Below, piece after piece: positions 1 through 11,649 of a DNA stretch of 64,000 nt. How positions within the stretch are numbered: the stretch's first letter is position 1; every line of letters begins with the position of its first letter. Source of the DNA: Dolomedes plantarius (lineage: Eukaryota > Arthropoda > Arachnida > Araneae > Dolomedidae). Under the pieces are notes generated by a model that was not told the DNA's origin, did no database searches, and was given only the letters and a program-made list of their open reading frames with translations. The stretch lies in the NCBI GenBank assembly GCA_907164885.2, contig OU015496.1:139906685-139970684 (forward strand), written 5' to 3'. The position numbers and the translations under genes are program-made.

Positions 1-94
1 TTTCCATTATGGGACACTTGTGAGAACATTCGAACATCTACACAGAGTTTTTGTTGTCTTCTTTGTAAATGAAGCCCCATATCGGTGAGCCAAT

Positions 95-195
95 ATCGAT
101 GAGGGGACAACACAGCAACGTCAAAGCCTTATGCTGGATTCGAACCTGACCCCACTTAGCGGTAGCTCATGACGTTAGCCACGATTCTTTGTAGG
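95..195 (-). repeat. Possible tRNA-derived SINE promoter fragment
   Basis: Read on the minus strand, this stretch has a perfect RNA polymerase III B box (GGTTCGAATCC) about 35 bases downstream of an A-box-like TGGCTAACG. This spacing and order fit a tRNA-derived SINE head. It does not fold into a normal cloverleaf that I can recognise, so I do not call a tRNA gene. The rest of 1-1000 shows nothing I recognise. Confidence 0.3.
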
Positions 196-1166
196 CAATG
201 GCAATAAGCTGACACAATGAACAATGCGGTGGTAGAGGAGAAGGAAATCTGATTAAACAACTTAACATAGGCAAATTAAATCGCTATAAAATAGAAAAAC
301 AAATGAACTGAGACCGTTATTCCGAACGATGTTTTTAAGCAAAGAGTATGTGATACCAGAGAATGCTCAAACATTTTCGGTAATTAGCCAAATGGGAAAT
401 TCGTAAAATGCTGTGTAAGCCATCTTAATCTAAAACTTTCACTAATGAATTTTTATTTTATTTTTCTATTTTTCGAATATAACATAATAGCAAACACACT
501 TTTATTTAAAAAGAAATGTATAACAAACACGAACATAAAAAAGTACTAAAAGTAATTGAATTCGTTACAACAAAACAGTGTTTTAATGTTAATTATAATG
601 TCTCTGCAAGATGATATGATGGAAGTTACAGGAAGTAAGATAGACAGAGATAACTGCGAAAAAGTATTCAGAAATTTGTTATATTCTAGTCAATTCAGTT
701 ATGATTCTCAGAATAAAAGCTAAATATCCAACCTAGTTAGTTTTTAAACTTGTATTTTTTTAATAAATAAATCTGTAATGTCTACTTGCATGAAAATAAC
801 GCTCTGGACGGGATGGATCAAATACTGAAAATTATTAATTTGGCAAAGATGTATAATATTCTACCTTGAAAGTGTTGAAAAACAGTTGCTTCAGTGTAGC
901 ATTCGAACTAAAACAATTAAACACGAAATTCCAGGCTTCACCGTTTCTAGGACCACATCAAAGGATGAAGTTCGGCTTCCGTTTCACAGATTTACGGATT
1001 TTTTAACGTAGGGTTACGTTCCTCCATAACGGTCCTCCGAAAAGCAAAATTTCAGATGTCCTGCGTCGAGATATAATTTTGGCAGCGCGCCAAACCCAGT
1101 ATATATCGCTTGGGCAAGCAGTAAACGGTTTTACGGAAAAATACCAAAATGCGTCAAAATTTTGAC

Positions 1167-1455
<289 letters not shown>

Positions 1456-1914
1456 ACACATACATACATATATACATGCAAAAGAGGTAAGCAACGACAA
1501 GTAATTATACGTTAATAACCAGGTAGTTTCTTTAGAAGAGACTACCTGAAATGTTTTCATTACGTTTAGAGAGTGACGTCCTTTGTGAAGAAAATATGCC
1601 AGCCCTCAGGCCGGACTAAATCCGCGGATATAATTTTTTCATCACAATCTTAAAATCTCTCTTTTCGAGATTTCCTACAGTTAAAACAAGGTACCAAAAA
1701 GTCGTGTAATTGTTCTAAAATTATAAAAACAAAATTTTGCATGCTAGCGATTTAAAGTTAAACAAATTAGTAACCTGTATGCACAACAGTGATGATAACT
1801 TATCGATAATTATTTTTACGTAAAAACACTTGCACTAGAAAGCTTGTAGTCTTTTTATCCCAATAGTTCCAATTCACCACAGAAGGATTGACAGAGCAAC
1901 TATGGTCTTCCGGG

Positions 1915-2115
1915 ATTGAATCCCCGCTGGGAATATGTTACCACCAAATTTAGACTGAACACATTTCGCCCCTGAGGGGCGAAATGTGGGAGACCGTACC
2001 CTCCTCCTACCCTAATTAGCCCACATAAGGACTTACCGACCTACTGATTCAACGTGCTCACACCCGGCGTAGACACCATAACATGCAGTGGTACTTGTCA
2101 AGTCTCGAGCCGGGC
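1915..2115 (-). repeat. Degraded SINE, same family as 21763-22110
   Basis: The segment from about 1990 to 2075 (flush TA-CCCTC region, then 'ctactgatt', then 'ggc-tagacac') follows the same order of words as the better preserved SINE at 21950-22025. A minus-strand B-box-like sequence (GGATTCAATCCC) lies at about 1910-1925. It contains the perfect hairpin at 1960-1988. No coding sequence is recognisable from here to 2556. Confidence 0.4.
1960..1988. repeat. Perfect 13-bp hairpin
   Basis: CACATTTCGCCCC is followed by the 3-base loop TGA and then its exact reverse complement. The arms are GC-rich compared with the surroundings. It lies inside a degraded repeat, so it is more likely a transposon end or decayed palindrome than a transcription terminator. 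Confidence 0.7.
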
Positions 2116-2556
2116 AACTCGTTGCCGAATCCGTACATGTTAACCGTCAGGTTCTCCAGGTCTATATAGTTTTTTTCTTATGCCTCACTGAAACACCGAA
2201 ACCATGCGCTTCAGACGCAATTCTTTGGATCGAGTCCAGCGTATCATCTTTTGAAATCCAAGAAAAGTTCTTTAAAGTGAGGCGAAGATAAAAGGAGGAG
2301 AGTCATTAGGATATCAGGTCATCGGGAGTATAGTGATTAAAATATCTTGTCAAAAAACCTCAGGGTTGGAAAATCTCTATGAAAGAAATTTATAACATTT
2401 CAAAAATACACAGGAATGACTTACTGCTATGATTTCTAAAAAGCATGCTATAGCCGACGAAACTAAGAAAGTAACCTCCCAACAAACGCATTACAAATCA
2501 AATGAACATACTATGAAAGGTTATGAATTTGTTCTTATCTTCCATAGGGCATATTA

Positions 2557-3764
2557 TACTCAAGAGCCAAAACATTATGACCACCCCTACATTTTGCAAT
2601 GAATTCGCCTGGATGACGTGGAAGGCACGTGATCAGGTGGAAGTGGTATTTAACTGCTGCTGGAGAGTCTGAAGAATCATTCTTTCACTTACTTCTGTGT
2701 GTGATGGGAAAGGCTGCGGATCTAAGCGACTTTGATAGAGGGCAGATTGTAATGGCTCGAAGGCTCGGAACAAGTATTTCCGAAACTGCACGACTCGTGG
2801 GTTGTTCGCGACCTACAGTTGTAGACAACAGTCGACCTACAGTCGAAACCAGCAGTAGACGACATGGTGTTGGACGTCCACACGTTATCAAAAAAAAGGT
2901 CGTCGGAGACTGTCTCGCATGGTGAAGCAAAACCGGATCCAGACAGTGGCTCAGCTGACAGCCCCATACAATGCAGGGCCAAGTAGAATAGTATCGCAGC
3001 ACACTGTTCAGCGGACACTGTTGGATATGGGGCTACGCACCAAACGTCCCACTCGTGTGCCTTTGCTGACCAAGCGTCATCGCCAACTGCGCCTGCGCTG
3101 GGCCCGGGAACATCGCGACTGGTCCATGGATCAGTGGGAGAGAGTTGCCTGGTCAGATGAATCACGGTTTGTCATTCATCACGCCGATGGCCGTGTCAGG
3201 TACGCCGTCTTCCAGGCGAACTGTTGCTCCCTCAATGTACAGTAGGTCATACACAGGCCGGTGGTGGCGGTATTATGCTTTGGGGGACGTTCTCTTGGGC
3301 GTCTCTGGGACCCGTGGTTGTGGTAGAGCAGACCATGAATGCTACAGGGTATCTGAACATCATTGCGGACCAGTTGCACCCTTACATGGCCTCTGTTTTT
3401 CCAGCTGGAAATGGACTGTTCCAACAGGACAACGCCCCGTGACACAAGGCTAAAATTGTGTTGGAGTGGTTCCAGGAACATGATGCTGAATTCCAGTTAA
3501 TGTCCTGGCCGCCTAACTCACCGGATCTCAATCCGATAGAACACATTTGGGATGTCATGGGACGGCAGCTCAGAGTTCAAAGACCACCAATTCGCAATAT
3601 CTCGGATTTGCGTGACCGTTGCTTAAACATCTGGTACAATCTGTCTCCGGCCATCTACCAAGTACTTGTGGCATCCATGCCAAGGCGGGTTGAAGCTGTG
3701 TTACGCGCCAAAGGTGGGCCAACTCGTTATTGACAGGTGGTCATAATGTTTTGGCTCTTGAGTG
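2557..3764 (+). mobile_element. Tc1-like transposon, 1208 bp, inactive
   Basis: Terminal inverted repeats are nearly identical: the left end starts TACTCAAGAGCCAAAACATT and the right end is its reverse complement with the expected first base (C). A TA dinucleotide flanks each end (2555-2556 and 3765-3766), the classic Tc1/mariner target duplication. The element carries one transposase gene in the + direction, which is broken (2704-3733). Confidence 0.93.
2704..3733 (+). pseudogene. Tc1-family transposase, frameshifted
   Basis: The product would be a DDE transposase that cuts and pastes the element through its inverted repeats. The reading starts at the ATG of MGKAADLSDFDRG, a Tc1 N-terminal helix-turn-helix (residues about 8-55). 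It is then broken by a frameshift near 2890-2915, where the next frame resumes at MVKQNR, and another near 3200-3225. The third frame carries the RNase H-fold core with the QQDNAP motif, but a TGA stop interrupts it at 3440-3442. The last part resumes at 3443 with SPDLNPIEHIW, containing the catalytic Glu, and ends GGPTRY before TGA. The first catalytic Asp is seen in WSDESRF in the second frame. All three catalytic residues survive but never in one frame, so no functional protein can be made. Confidence 0.92.
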
Positions 3765-4109
3765 TATAATATCGTTATAATAATTTTACATTTAAAAATT
3801 CCTTAAGATTATGTAACTCGACGTACATTTAAATGGAACGAAATTTTAACTCAACCATACTTTATTTAATGGGTTTTCGCCTTTGACGATTGAAATTAGG
3901 AAGGGCAAAAGAATTTCACATTTTGCGTTGAACCAAGGCAAAGAGTTAAATTTCTTGATAGCCCTCGCTACAGCGTAAGGTCAATTACGTTGTTGTCGGA
4001 GGAGAGAGGAAAGGAGAGACGAATAACTAAGACTTGCGAATAAATGAAATTTTAGTTAGATAAAAAAAAATCATAATAAAAAACATCTGTTATGATCATT
4101 TTTTATTGA
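3765..4109. other. Unannotated AT-rich spacer
   Basis: No open frame, repeat family or RNA gene that I recognise. Confidence 0.5.
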
Positions 4110-4712
4110 TTACTAGCTATTTGCCCGGCGTTGCCCAGGTATTTTGGATTTATCTCGGTCATTTTAGACATTTTATTTTTCACCCCTTCAAAGCCCCATG
4201 CCGATGGGGCTGAACTTGAACTTCAACGGCATCGGGAGTGTCACCATTCATTTCAGCGACCCCGTAAACTATGGATTCGACAGTAATCTCAGTTTTATTA
4301 AATGTCAGCCCCACCCCTAGGAGTGCACTAAACTTGGGCTTAAATGTCATCGGGACTGTTACCAATCAGCTTAGCGACCCCGAAAACCATGGATTCGACA
4401 CTACTATCGGTCAATTTGAACATTTTGATTTTCACCCTTTCTCCCCCCCCCCCATACCGATGGGGGCTGAACTTGGACTTAAATGGCATCGAGATTGTCA
4501 CTATTCATCTCAACAACCCAGAAAACTATGGATTCGACACTAACATCCGTCGTTTTCGATTATTTTTCATGTCCCCTCCCCCCTGCCCCCCACCCCAAGA
4601 GGAGCTAGAGGTAGTATTTTTTCCCAGATTGTAAGATATATGTGTACCAAGTTTAGTTGAAATTTCTCCAGGCGTTCCAGCGTGATGCTGGAATATGCAT
4701 ACATACATTATA
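4110..4712 (+). repeat. Retroposon-like interspersed repeat with internal tandem units
   Basis: It begins with the word TAGCTATTTGCCCGGCGTTG, also found (in variant form) at 22236, and ends with a tail resembling non-LTR retroposon 3' ends (TGTACCAAGTTTAGTTGAAAT followed by a CATACATACATT run). In between are three imperfect units of about 120-137 bp, each with GGGGCTGAACTTG-like and CTATGGATTCGACA words (the latter near 4268, 4389 and 4527). Poly-C tracts separate them. No protein coding is evident; short open frames across it are repeat artefacts. Confidence 0.6.
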
Positions 4713-5097
4713 TATAATAACAATATTCATAAAACATGCTATCCATAATATCCATAAAATATACTAATTTGGATTAAATTCTTAAAAAACTTCCATTCCA
4801 ATTAGTCTAGTGGTTAAATTTTATCTTTTACTGTATTTTAATATTTTTTTGTCAATTTATTTCGTTGTTATGCACGTGACAAAAAATTAATTTAAAGTGT
4901 CACAAAAAGAAAAGAAACTACGTGATCAGCATTTAATAAATTAAATTCTAAAAATTAATCTTTAAAAATTCACCAAAAATTGGAAAATGATGGCAAAGAT
5001 TCGAAAAAAATTTCATTTTAAAGTAAGTTTTATGATCTTTCTTGTGATATAAATTTTATAACACTCAAATTATTATAACCTCATTAAGACTGCATTA

Positions 5098-5477
5098 TAC
5101 TAACCCTAATGGATTCGCTCACCTCAATGTTAACCTGCGGAGAAAATTTGTCTATTATTTACAGCTACATAAATGCTGATAATCAAATAAAAATGGTACT
5201 TTCAGATAGCCTGAACTTTTCTGCACCTTGCAACAGGAGTCATTTTATAAATTTCGTCCACCAAAGGAATTTAGGAGCGTTTAAAGCACACTAGACCAAA
5301 TTTTTTCCCCGAATAATTTAAATTTTTAAATATTATTTGCATTTAAAAAAAACGAAAAATACCCGAAGGTATCGAATTTCTTTCTCTATTACGGAGTACA
5401 ATTTTTAAAAAAAATCTTTAAAACCAAGTCGGCAATCCGTGGTCAAATTTTCTCCATAGGTTAACATTGAGGAATGA
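5098..5477 (+). repeat. Palindromic MITE, copy A
   Basis: The left end reads TACTAACCCTAATGGATTCG and continues CTCACCTCAATGTTAAC. The right side carries the reverse complement GTTAACATTGAGG (about 5459-5473), preceded by the inverted AAATTTTCTCC. A second copy with about the same interior (words such as ATAAATGCTGATAATCAAATAAAA and TAAATTTCGTCCACC) lies at 14318-14667 and preserves the right terminus better. It has no coding capacity. The superfamily is unknown. Confidence 0.65.
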
Positions 5478-5602
5478 TCTGTCGCAAACACTTTTATAGT
5501 TGAAAATATGTGACGGAAAAGTACGTCTCAAATGCTTATAAGGTTAAACCAAACCAAATTCCTCACCGTTTGTAGTCATAAAAAATTTCAGTCATAAGAA
5601 AT

Positions 5603-5653
5603 ACGCTTCAGTTGAAAATTATACGCTTAACGTATGATTTCCAACTGAAGCGT
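5603..5653. repeat. 51-bp imperfect hairpin
   Basis: Two 23-base arms starting ACGCTTCAGTTG and ending CAACTGAAGCGT match at 21 of 23 positions around a 5-base loop. It may be the core of a small fold-back element. The surrounding 5480-7270 shows no gene and no repeat that I can name. Confidence 0.55.
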
Positions 5654-5699
5654 CCCGCGGACTAAGATATTTACGCAGTTAAGTGAAAAACGTATAACC

Positions 5700-7270
5700 A
5701 ACGAAGCATAAAACGTAAACCGCCTGCGTCCTGAATGAGATATGTATGTAAGACGTTTAACTGTATTAGTAGATATAAACCGAACTTGTGATCAGCATTT
5801 GAAATAGCATCATGAAGGTTTACCTTTTAAATATCTAAATTACATCTCTGATAACGAGTTGAATGCTTCGTTTGATTTATACCGATAACAACAATGGAGG
5901 TGCTTTACGTGATACAAGAAATATCTTTTTTTTCTACTGTCTAACAGAATCTGCTGAAGCATTGTTTATTTCTTCAGTTTCTCGACAGTATAAACAAGGA
6001 AGCTGGACGTTTCTTAAGTAATGTATTGTATCAGTGGTGATATCTAACAAGGAAAAATGTATAAATCTGCATCTTCTATTTTCCTTTATTTGCAACCACA
6101 GTCATTACAGATGTCCTACTGCGTAAATAAACCTGACTTATTTAGCATCTGGCATAGAAATTGTCTGCAAACAAGCTGTGAATCAAAGCAAAACATTTAC
6201 TTCGTTATATGTAGGGTCGCATCATAAAAACATCATTATGAAATTAGAAAATTTATTCTTATTTTCTGATCTTTTTTTCTAACTTTGGTAACATACATCA
6301 GTAAAAGCTGTGTATTCAGTTCAAAATTCTACAGATTTTGGGGCAAAAAATAACAACTTCATAATTTTGAGGAACTGACTTTATTAGGTACTCGCGGTAT
6401 ATTTTCCTTTTGCAAGTGAATTTGAAAGTAACAAGAGAAAACACGTTTTTTTTTATGTTTCCCGATTCAAAGATTTATGAAACATCTATGATAAAAGAAT
6501 TCGCCCTTACTAAGCAGAAAATTCTCCTTTTAATTAAAGTAACACCCCTCCCCCCCCCTTCTGGTTTAATCTACATACCCGAAATTTTGTATAAACTACA
6601 TTATTCTAATGTCAAAATAAAATTAATACAAATTATGACCCAGTTCGAGAAGACCGGATCATCCGCAGAGTTCACTATACCGCTCACTAGACAGGTTCTC
6701 GTACAAGTTATGATTTAAAAGCTGGGCTTTGAAGGCCTATTTGCGTTACGAGAATAATGTCAACTAAGAGGCTGACCTTACAGACATCCAGCATACGTTT
6801 TTGTAGTAAAATATTAATTTCAATTTTAACATTTTTGCCCCAGAAGTTATGTGAAATTTCGAGCTGAGCCTCTATAAGTGAAGGAAACAGGTGTTCAAAG
6901 AGTTTAAAAAAGTGTGTGTGTGTGTGGGGGGGGGGGAGCACAGTTTTGGTATAATGTAGAAAAATTTTTATTCAAAATTAATTGTATGTCTGAAAAATAT
7001 TTGCGAAGAAATATTTATAAAATTGTATTACATGAAAGTTAAATCGTCATTCCGTATTTTGAATTATTTTATACATAGATGTAAACACGATAATTTTTAT
7101 AAAAATTTTAACTATGGTAATACTATATGTCCAATTACAAAAATGATAATATTATGAACCACATTTTTAATAAGTTATATATAAGATGAGTTATTATTTT
7201 TTTAGATAAATACAGCTGTGCATAAGTACATGTACATACCTAATTATGAATGAGTATGTTTGTGTATAAA
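5700..7270. other. Non-coding AT-rich stretch
   Basis: I see no host exon, RNA gene or classifiable repeat. The longest open frame (6410-6718 +) has no recognisable domain and the composition of random AT-rich sequence. A (GT)n/poly-G run sits at 6911-6938. Confidence 0.4.
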
Positions 7271-7274
7271 AAAA

Positions 7275-8245
7275 TGCTTTCCCCTTAAATTTTCATTTTG
7301 GTATTACTTACCTGCAAAAACAAACGGTTGTTTGTAAGCCTGCATATGCTGTTTAACGTTAGATAAAATTATTTATCCAGTTTTGAGCTAAATGCGCATG
7401 TAGTTTGAACTATATTAAAAAACTAAATATATATTTATCATTGATTTGAATGTAATAATGGCGAACGTGCAATTTTTCATAATTTTAAATAGTGGGAAAA
7501 AAAAGCTTTCCCTTTAAATTTTTATTTTGGTAGCTACACGCAAGAACAAATGGATTTTGTAAGCCTGCTTACGCTATTTAAATTTAGATAAGATTATTTA
7601 TTCATTTTTGAGTTAAATATACATGGGGTTTGGACTACATTAAAAATTTAAGTATATATATTTCTGTGTATGCTCTGTAAAGGGTGTTAAGTCCAAAATG
7701 GGCTAAAATGAGTTATCTAACCATACATGTTTGAAAAATCAAGGGCTACTGCAGGGTACAGAAATTTTAGTCCAATTCCACTCCTAAATATTTATTCATC
7801 AGTGAAAATTTAGGATGTTAATTCCAAAATGGGCTAAAATCAGTTATCAAACCATTTATATTTGAAAAATCAAGGGCTACTGCAGGGTACAGAAATTTTA
7901 GTCTAATTCCACTCCTAAATATTTTATTCATCAGTGAAAATTTGGGATGTTAATTCCAAAATGGACTAAAATGAGTTATCAAACCATGCATGTTTGGAAA
8001 ATCAAGGGCTACTTCAGGATACAGAAAGCTAAGTCCCATTCCACTCCTAAATATTTTTATTCATCAGTGAAAATTTGGGATATGTGAATCAAAACACAAA
8101 CATGTTAGTTTTCAATCCAGTTTTTCTCAAAACTACAATTTTGGACTTTACACCCTTTACAGAGCAAACACAGATTTATCATTGCCTTGAATGAAATAAT
8201 GACGAACGTGTAATTTTTCATTATGTTAAATAGTGCACAAAAGAA
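7275..8245. repeat. Two tandem copies of a ~230-bp unit, the second split by a MITE
   Basis: Unit 1 (about 7275-7500) and unit 2 (about 7501-7663 plus 8174-8245) share ordered words: a CTTT-CCC-TTAAATTTT start, TTTTGTAAGCCTGC, a TTAGATAA stretch, and near the end AATAATGxCGAACGTG. Unit 2 is interrupted by the element at 7664-8173. Confidence 0.7.
7664..8173. mobile_element. 510-bp MITE with three 132-bp internal repeats
   Basis: The ends form a ~33-bp inverted repeat: CTGTGTATGCTCTGTAAAGG at the left, and the reverse complement of CTGTGTTTGCTCTGTAAAGG at the right. Comparison with the empty unit 1 of the flanking tandem repeat suggests a short target duplication (ATTT). Inside, three copies of a unit starting GTTAAxTCCAAAATGG begin at 7685, 7817 and 7949, giving an exact 132-bp period. 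There is no open frame. The superfamily is uncertain. Confidence 0.75.
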
Positions 8246-8639
8246 AACAAGCTGTAAAATAAACTATATGCAAGAGGTATTTTTTTTCTTTTTGGATCAA
8301 AGTCACGTAACATTTCTTGAGAAAATTGCTTTACCCATCAAACAAAACATAATCTGCAGCTAAAATATACAATGTACTCTCGATTATTTGTGTGGGGATT
8401 TTGGGTTTGCGGATTATCCGTGCAGAAAAAAATCTGAAATATTTATCCAAAATAATACCTACATAGTTTATTAAAAACTGCAAGCAATTTTCTTTCGATA
8501 TACGTACATAAAAAAGAAGATTTTAAAAATACTAATTTTGTATTTACTGAGAAGATTTTGATTTCTAGAATTTTCTTCTGGAGTGGTTAGAAATTAATTT
8601 ACGTGAGCCAGGGTTTGAACATATGACACTGATATCATA

Positions 8640-8960
8640 AATGCTGCTACCACGTCTCTGGTTCGATGCCGGTCGCTGACAAAATCCACCGCAGTGCAAA
8701 CTAATGGCGGCTGGTGCACAAAAAATCTGTCGCGGCTGCAATGTTCCCCCAAGTTCTCGAATTTACCTCTTGAGGTGCGGGGTCAAGTGTTCCGGTCTCG
8801 TCACTTGACTTGGTTCAAAATTACGGAAACGGTCCTTTCGCCAAGTCGGACCCTTGTCGTGCTATTAAAAACCAAAGCCGCACCACTTCGCCCAGTAGCC
8901 GTTATGGACTTGAACTGACAATATACTGTCGGTCAAGGGGCATCAGTCACAACAACACGA
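8640..8960 (+). repeat. tRNA-derived SINE-like repeat
   Basis: An RNA polymerase III B-box-like GGTTCGATGCC lies at about 8660-8670, preceded by GCTGCTACCACGTCTC. It is followed by a non-tRNA GC-richer body (to about 8960), unlike the AT-rich flanks. The open frames at 8694 and 8810 run across the repeat and show no protein domain. Confidence 0.45.
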
Positions 8961-9191
8961 TTCAACCACAGGAAGAAGTTGAAGATGAAGAGAGTGAAGA
9001 AAAGAGCCTCGTGATCTGATCACAGCATAGCGCTACCATGCGTCGACAATTTGCTAGATTACATAAGCCAATCGAATTATGAATACAGTGATATAATAGC
9101 AGTTAGGAAAATTCGAAGTGATATCAAAAAGCATATTGCAAACTCGGTAAAACAAACAAAAAATACGGTTTACATACATTATAAATTAAAT

Positions 9192-9658
9192 CAGCCGTAC
9201 TCAATCTTTATTTCTCTCGGGCCACATGCACATTTTTGCTACGTTACGCGGGCCGCAACATAGTACACTACACTTTATAATATAACAATGTAAAAAATAA
9301 AACTCAAAACCTAAATGTATTCAAATGTTTATTTAAAAATGAGTGTGATTTTTTTTTTTTATGTTGACACAAACTTTTGACTATTTTAGCCAAACCAAGT
9401 TTATACTTGCTCCATGCTACTCTCAATACGTCATCGAGGTAAGAATCGGTAAGGCGATATCGAAATACGTACTTTGCATATTTCATTTTGGAACTGGATG
9501 ATTCACAAAGATACGTTGATGCGAACAACATGGGCAGCAGGTGGCACATTTTTGTGCAGTTTTGCATTCTCCAGACACTCATTTGCAAAATTGTGTTCGC
9601 AAAAACACCTGCGTGATAATGAGTGTGAGTGTTGTGGGCCGCAGTTTGAGAACCCCTG
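9192..9658 (-). mobile_element. Internally deleted hAT transposon, 467 bp
   Basis: Read on the minus strand it starts CAGGGGTTCTCAAACTGCGG (hAT-type terminus at 9658). The other end reads CAGCCGTACTCAATC at 9192, giving short imperfect inverted repeats. The flanks AATTAAAT and AACTAAAT match at 7 of 8 bases, consistent with the 8-bp hAT target duplication. Only the C-terminal part of the transposase remains inside. Confidence 0.75.
9304..9588 (-). pseudogene. hAT transposase C-terminal (dimerisation) fragment
   Basis: The frame contains [18 protein letters not shown] and KMKYAKYVFRYRLTDSYLDD segments, matching the hATC dimerisation domain typical of ZBED5/SCAND3-like hAT transposases (usual motif 'F-STYLCE-FS-M---K---R-RLTD--L'). 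In full-length hAT proteins this domain lies at the extreme C terminus of about 600 residues, so the BED finger and catalytic core have been deleted. The first ATG used here is arbitrary. It is a remnant and not a gene. Confidence 0.75.
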
Positions 9659-9790
9659 AACTAAATTAATAAAATAGAAAAGCAACTGTAGTATTATATT
9701 TTGAAAATACAATAAAATTGAATAGAAATCCTCCGCTCCATTGACCTGGATAAAGTATACTGTATATGAGTATTCAATATTGTGATTACG

Positions 9791-9938
<148 letters not shown>

Positions 9939-9964
9939 GAGAGAGAGACAGAACGGAGAATATG

Positions 9965-10029
9965 TTGGGAAGTATTTTAATGGCGCTTGTCAGGATTCGA
10001 TCTGAGCACTCTCTGCACCAAAAGTCGAT

Positions 10030-10036
<7 letters not shown>
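9965..10036 (-). repeat. SINE fragment (family of 21763-22110)
   Basis: This segment between two TA tracts matches, base for base with few changes, the block near 22025-22085: TTTAATGGCGCTTGTC, then GGATTCGATC (minus-strand B box), then GAGCAC-CTCTGCACC and AAA-TCGA. It is therefore a truncated copy of the same tRNA-derived SINE. Confidence 0.7.

Positions 10037-10101
<65 letters not shown>
10035..10101. repeat. (TA)n microsatellite
   Basis: A pure TA tract of about 67 bp adjoining the SINE fragment. Confidence 0.96.
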
Positions 10102-10104
<3 letters not shown>

Positions 10105-10190
10105 AAAAAGATGAAAGAGAATACCAGTAATAGCACTAAAGCTACTTGCAGCCAGGAACAAATAACATGAAAAGAAAAGTATGAAAGAAG

Positions 10191-10235
10191 TTTTAGACAG
10201 TATCTCTTCATCAGCGGTGTCAATACTGTCTAAAA
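10191..10235. repeat. Hairpin with 13-bp perfect arms
   Basis: TTTTAGACAGTAT and its exact reverse complement ATACTGTCTAAAA are separated by 19 bases. No neighbouring gene explains it. 10236-10700 shows nothing recognisable. Confidence 0.55.
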
Positions 10236-10714
10236 ATCAATGGATTGTTTCCGATGAGTATGATCTATACAATAAACACACTCAGACACCGTACAATCCA
10301 TGAAAACAGAAGAATTGATTAATTATTGAATTAAGAGTTACTTAACCAAAGAACACCAAGCCTGGCGCTAGACAGAGTGGAAGTTAAGAACATGTAACCG
10401 CAAGATGACTGACGTCACAAAACTTGCAACCAAGGAGATTATGGATACTCAGTTACTGACTTACTTTGGTTACTGTATTTTAGGACTATTAAACCATTAT
10501 TAATTTAGTTTTTTATTATTATTACTAAGAGTTATATTTTCCTTATTTTTATTTTTAATTATGATTTTTATTTTATTTTTTATTTTTAGTAGTTATTTTT
10601 CTAATTTTTCTTATTATTTTGCTTAACTTATTAAATGCAACAGAACAAACTATTCATTAAAACTAAAACAACCAATTATGTTTTTGGATAGACTTTCGGG
10701 GTAATTATTACGTG

Positions 10715-10990
10715 TTAGCACAAGTCTAAAATATGCTTATTCCTATTGTCTTTAGAACATAGCCTATTTATACGAACTAACTGATTTACAATAATGTTAT
10801 TAAAAACAGATTTATGTAAACAGGTTAGGTAATTTTGAAATTTAACAATATTAAAATTATAGTCAGATCTTTTGTCGTATAAGTCAAAAGTAAATTTGCT
10901 GTGAGAATTTAATTTAATGTTAATATCTAAAAAGTTTACATTAATATTATCTTTATACGAAACAGAAATGAAAGAAATAAGACAAAACCA
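10715..10990 (-). pseudogene. Penelope-like reverse transcriptase, C-terminal remnant
   Basis: On the minus strand an open frame of about 85 codons, ending at TAA 10715-10717, contains NINVNFLDINIKL, then FTFDLYDKRSDYNFNIVKF, then NQLVRINRLCS. The order 'FLDi-I', '-YDKR-D-NF-IV-FP', '-Q--R--R-CS' is that of the region after the catalytic core in Penelope-like reverse transcriptases found widely in invertebrates. No start, palm-domain YxDD or GIY-YIG endonuclease is present, so this is a 5'-truncated fragment. It was called by eye from motif order. Confidence 0.6.
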
Positions 10991-10999
10991 AAATGCAAC

Positions 11000-11645
11000 C
11001 GAAAATTTTCACTATTGTAAAGAACAATAAAATGAAATTTTTCCAGCAAAATTTGAGAAAAAAAATAGGTGATTGGTTTAAAAAATGTAAAATGTGGTTT
11101 ATTTAAAATCGTAAAAATGATAAACTGATGAGTTTGTTAAAATAAATATAAGCTTGATAGTGGAAAAGATTGAAAATGTAAGTAAAATTATCAGAAGTTT
11201 TACGCGTGATCTCCATCAATAGTTCCGATTGGACATTTAAAACTGACGCCTTTCAGCCGTCACAGGTTAGCTCACACCCTTCGAGAAAGATTTCCAGTTT
11301 TTAACAATGGAAAACTTGAAATACAACAGGTATCTAGTATTGCGGAGGCGTTTCTGCTCTAATGGCCACTAATCCTTCAGTGTGAGGCCAGTATGGCATT
11401 TTCATGCGTCTTTCTGTTTTCCTTCAGTCGATAAGAAAATTCAAGCTCAAGATGGCTTGATTCAATGACGTTAATTTTGCATTATAAAGTGAGAAAGGAA
11501 GACTAAAGTAAAATTCTCCGTATAATAAAACATTCTATTTACTTTCGCTCGCTGTATAAAACCTTTGTTGTCGAATTCTCTTCTAATTGTACATTTCTAT
11601 AATGTAATCAGCCGTTTCTAAATATTGACATTGTTGGGTTATCAA
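11000..11645. other. Non-coding stretch
   Basis: No open frame, RNA gene or repeat that I can name. Confidence 0.4.
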
Positions 11646-11649
11646 GGAC

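Noticed and set aside
1960..1988. Perfect hairpin as an intrinsic terminator
   Set aside because: No U-run follows it, and intrinsic terminators are not expected in animal nuclear DNA.
7685..8080. Regular repeats at 132-bp spacing as a possible CRISPR array
   Set aside because: The units are long and identical throughout, with no unique spacers, and the genome is eukaryotic.
8375..8450. Pogo-like words (CTCGATTATTTGTG, GCGGATTATCCGTG)
   Set aside because: They resemble one end of a pogo-type MITE, but I could not find the partner end or TA flanks.
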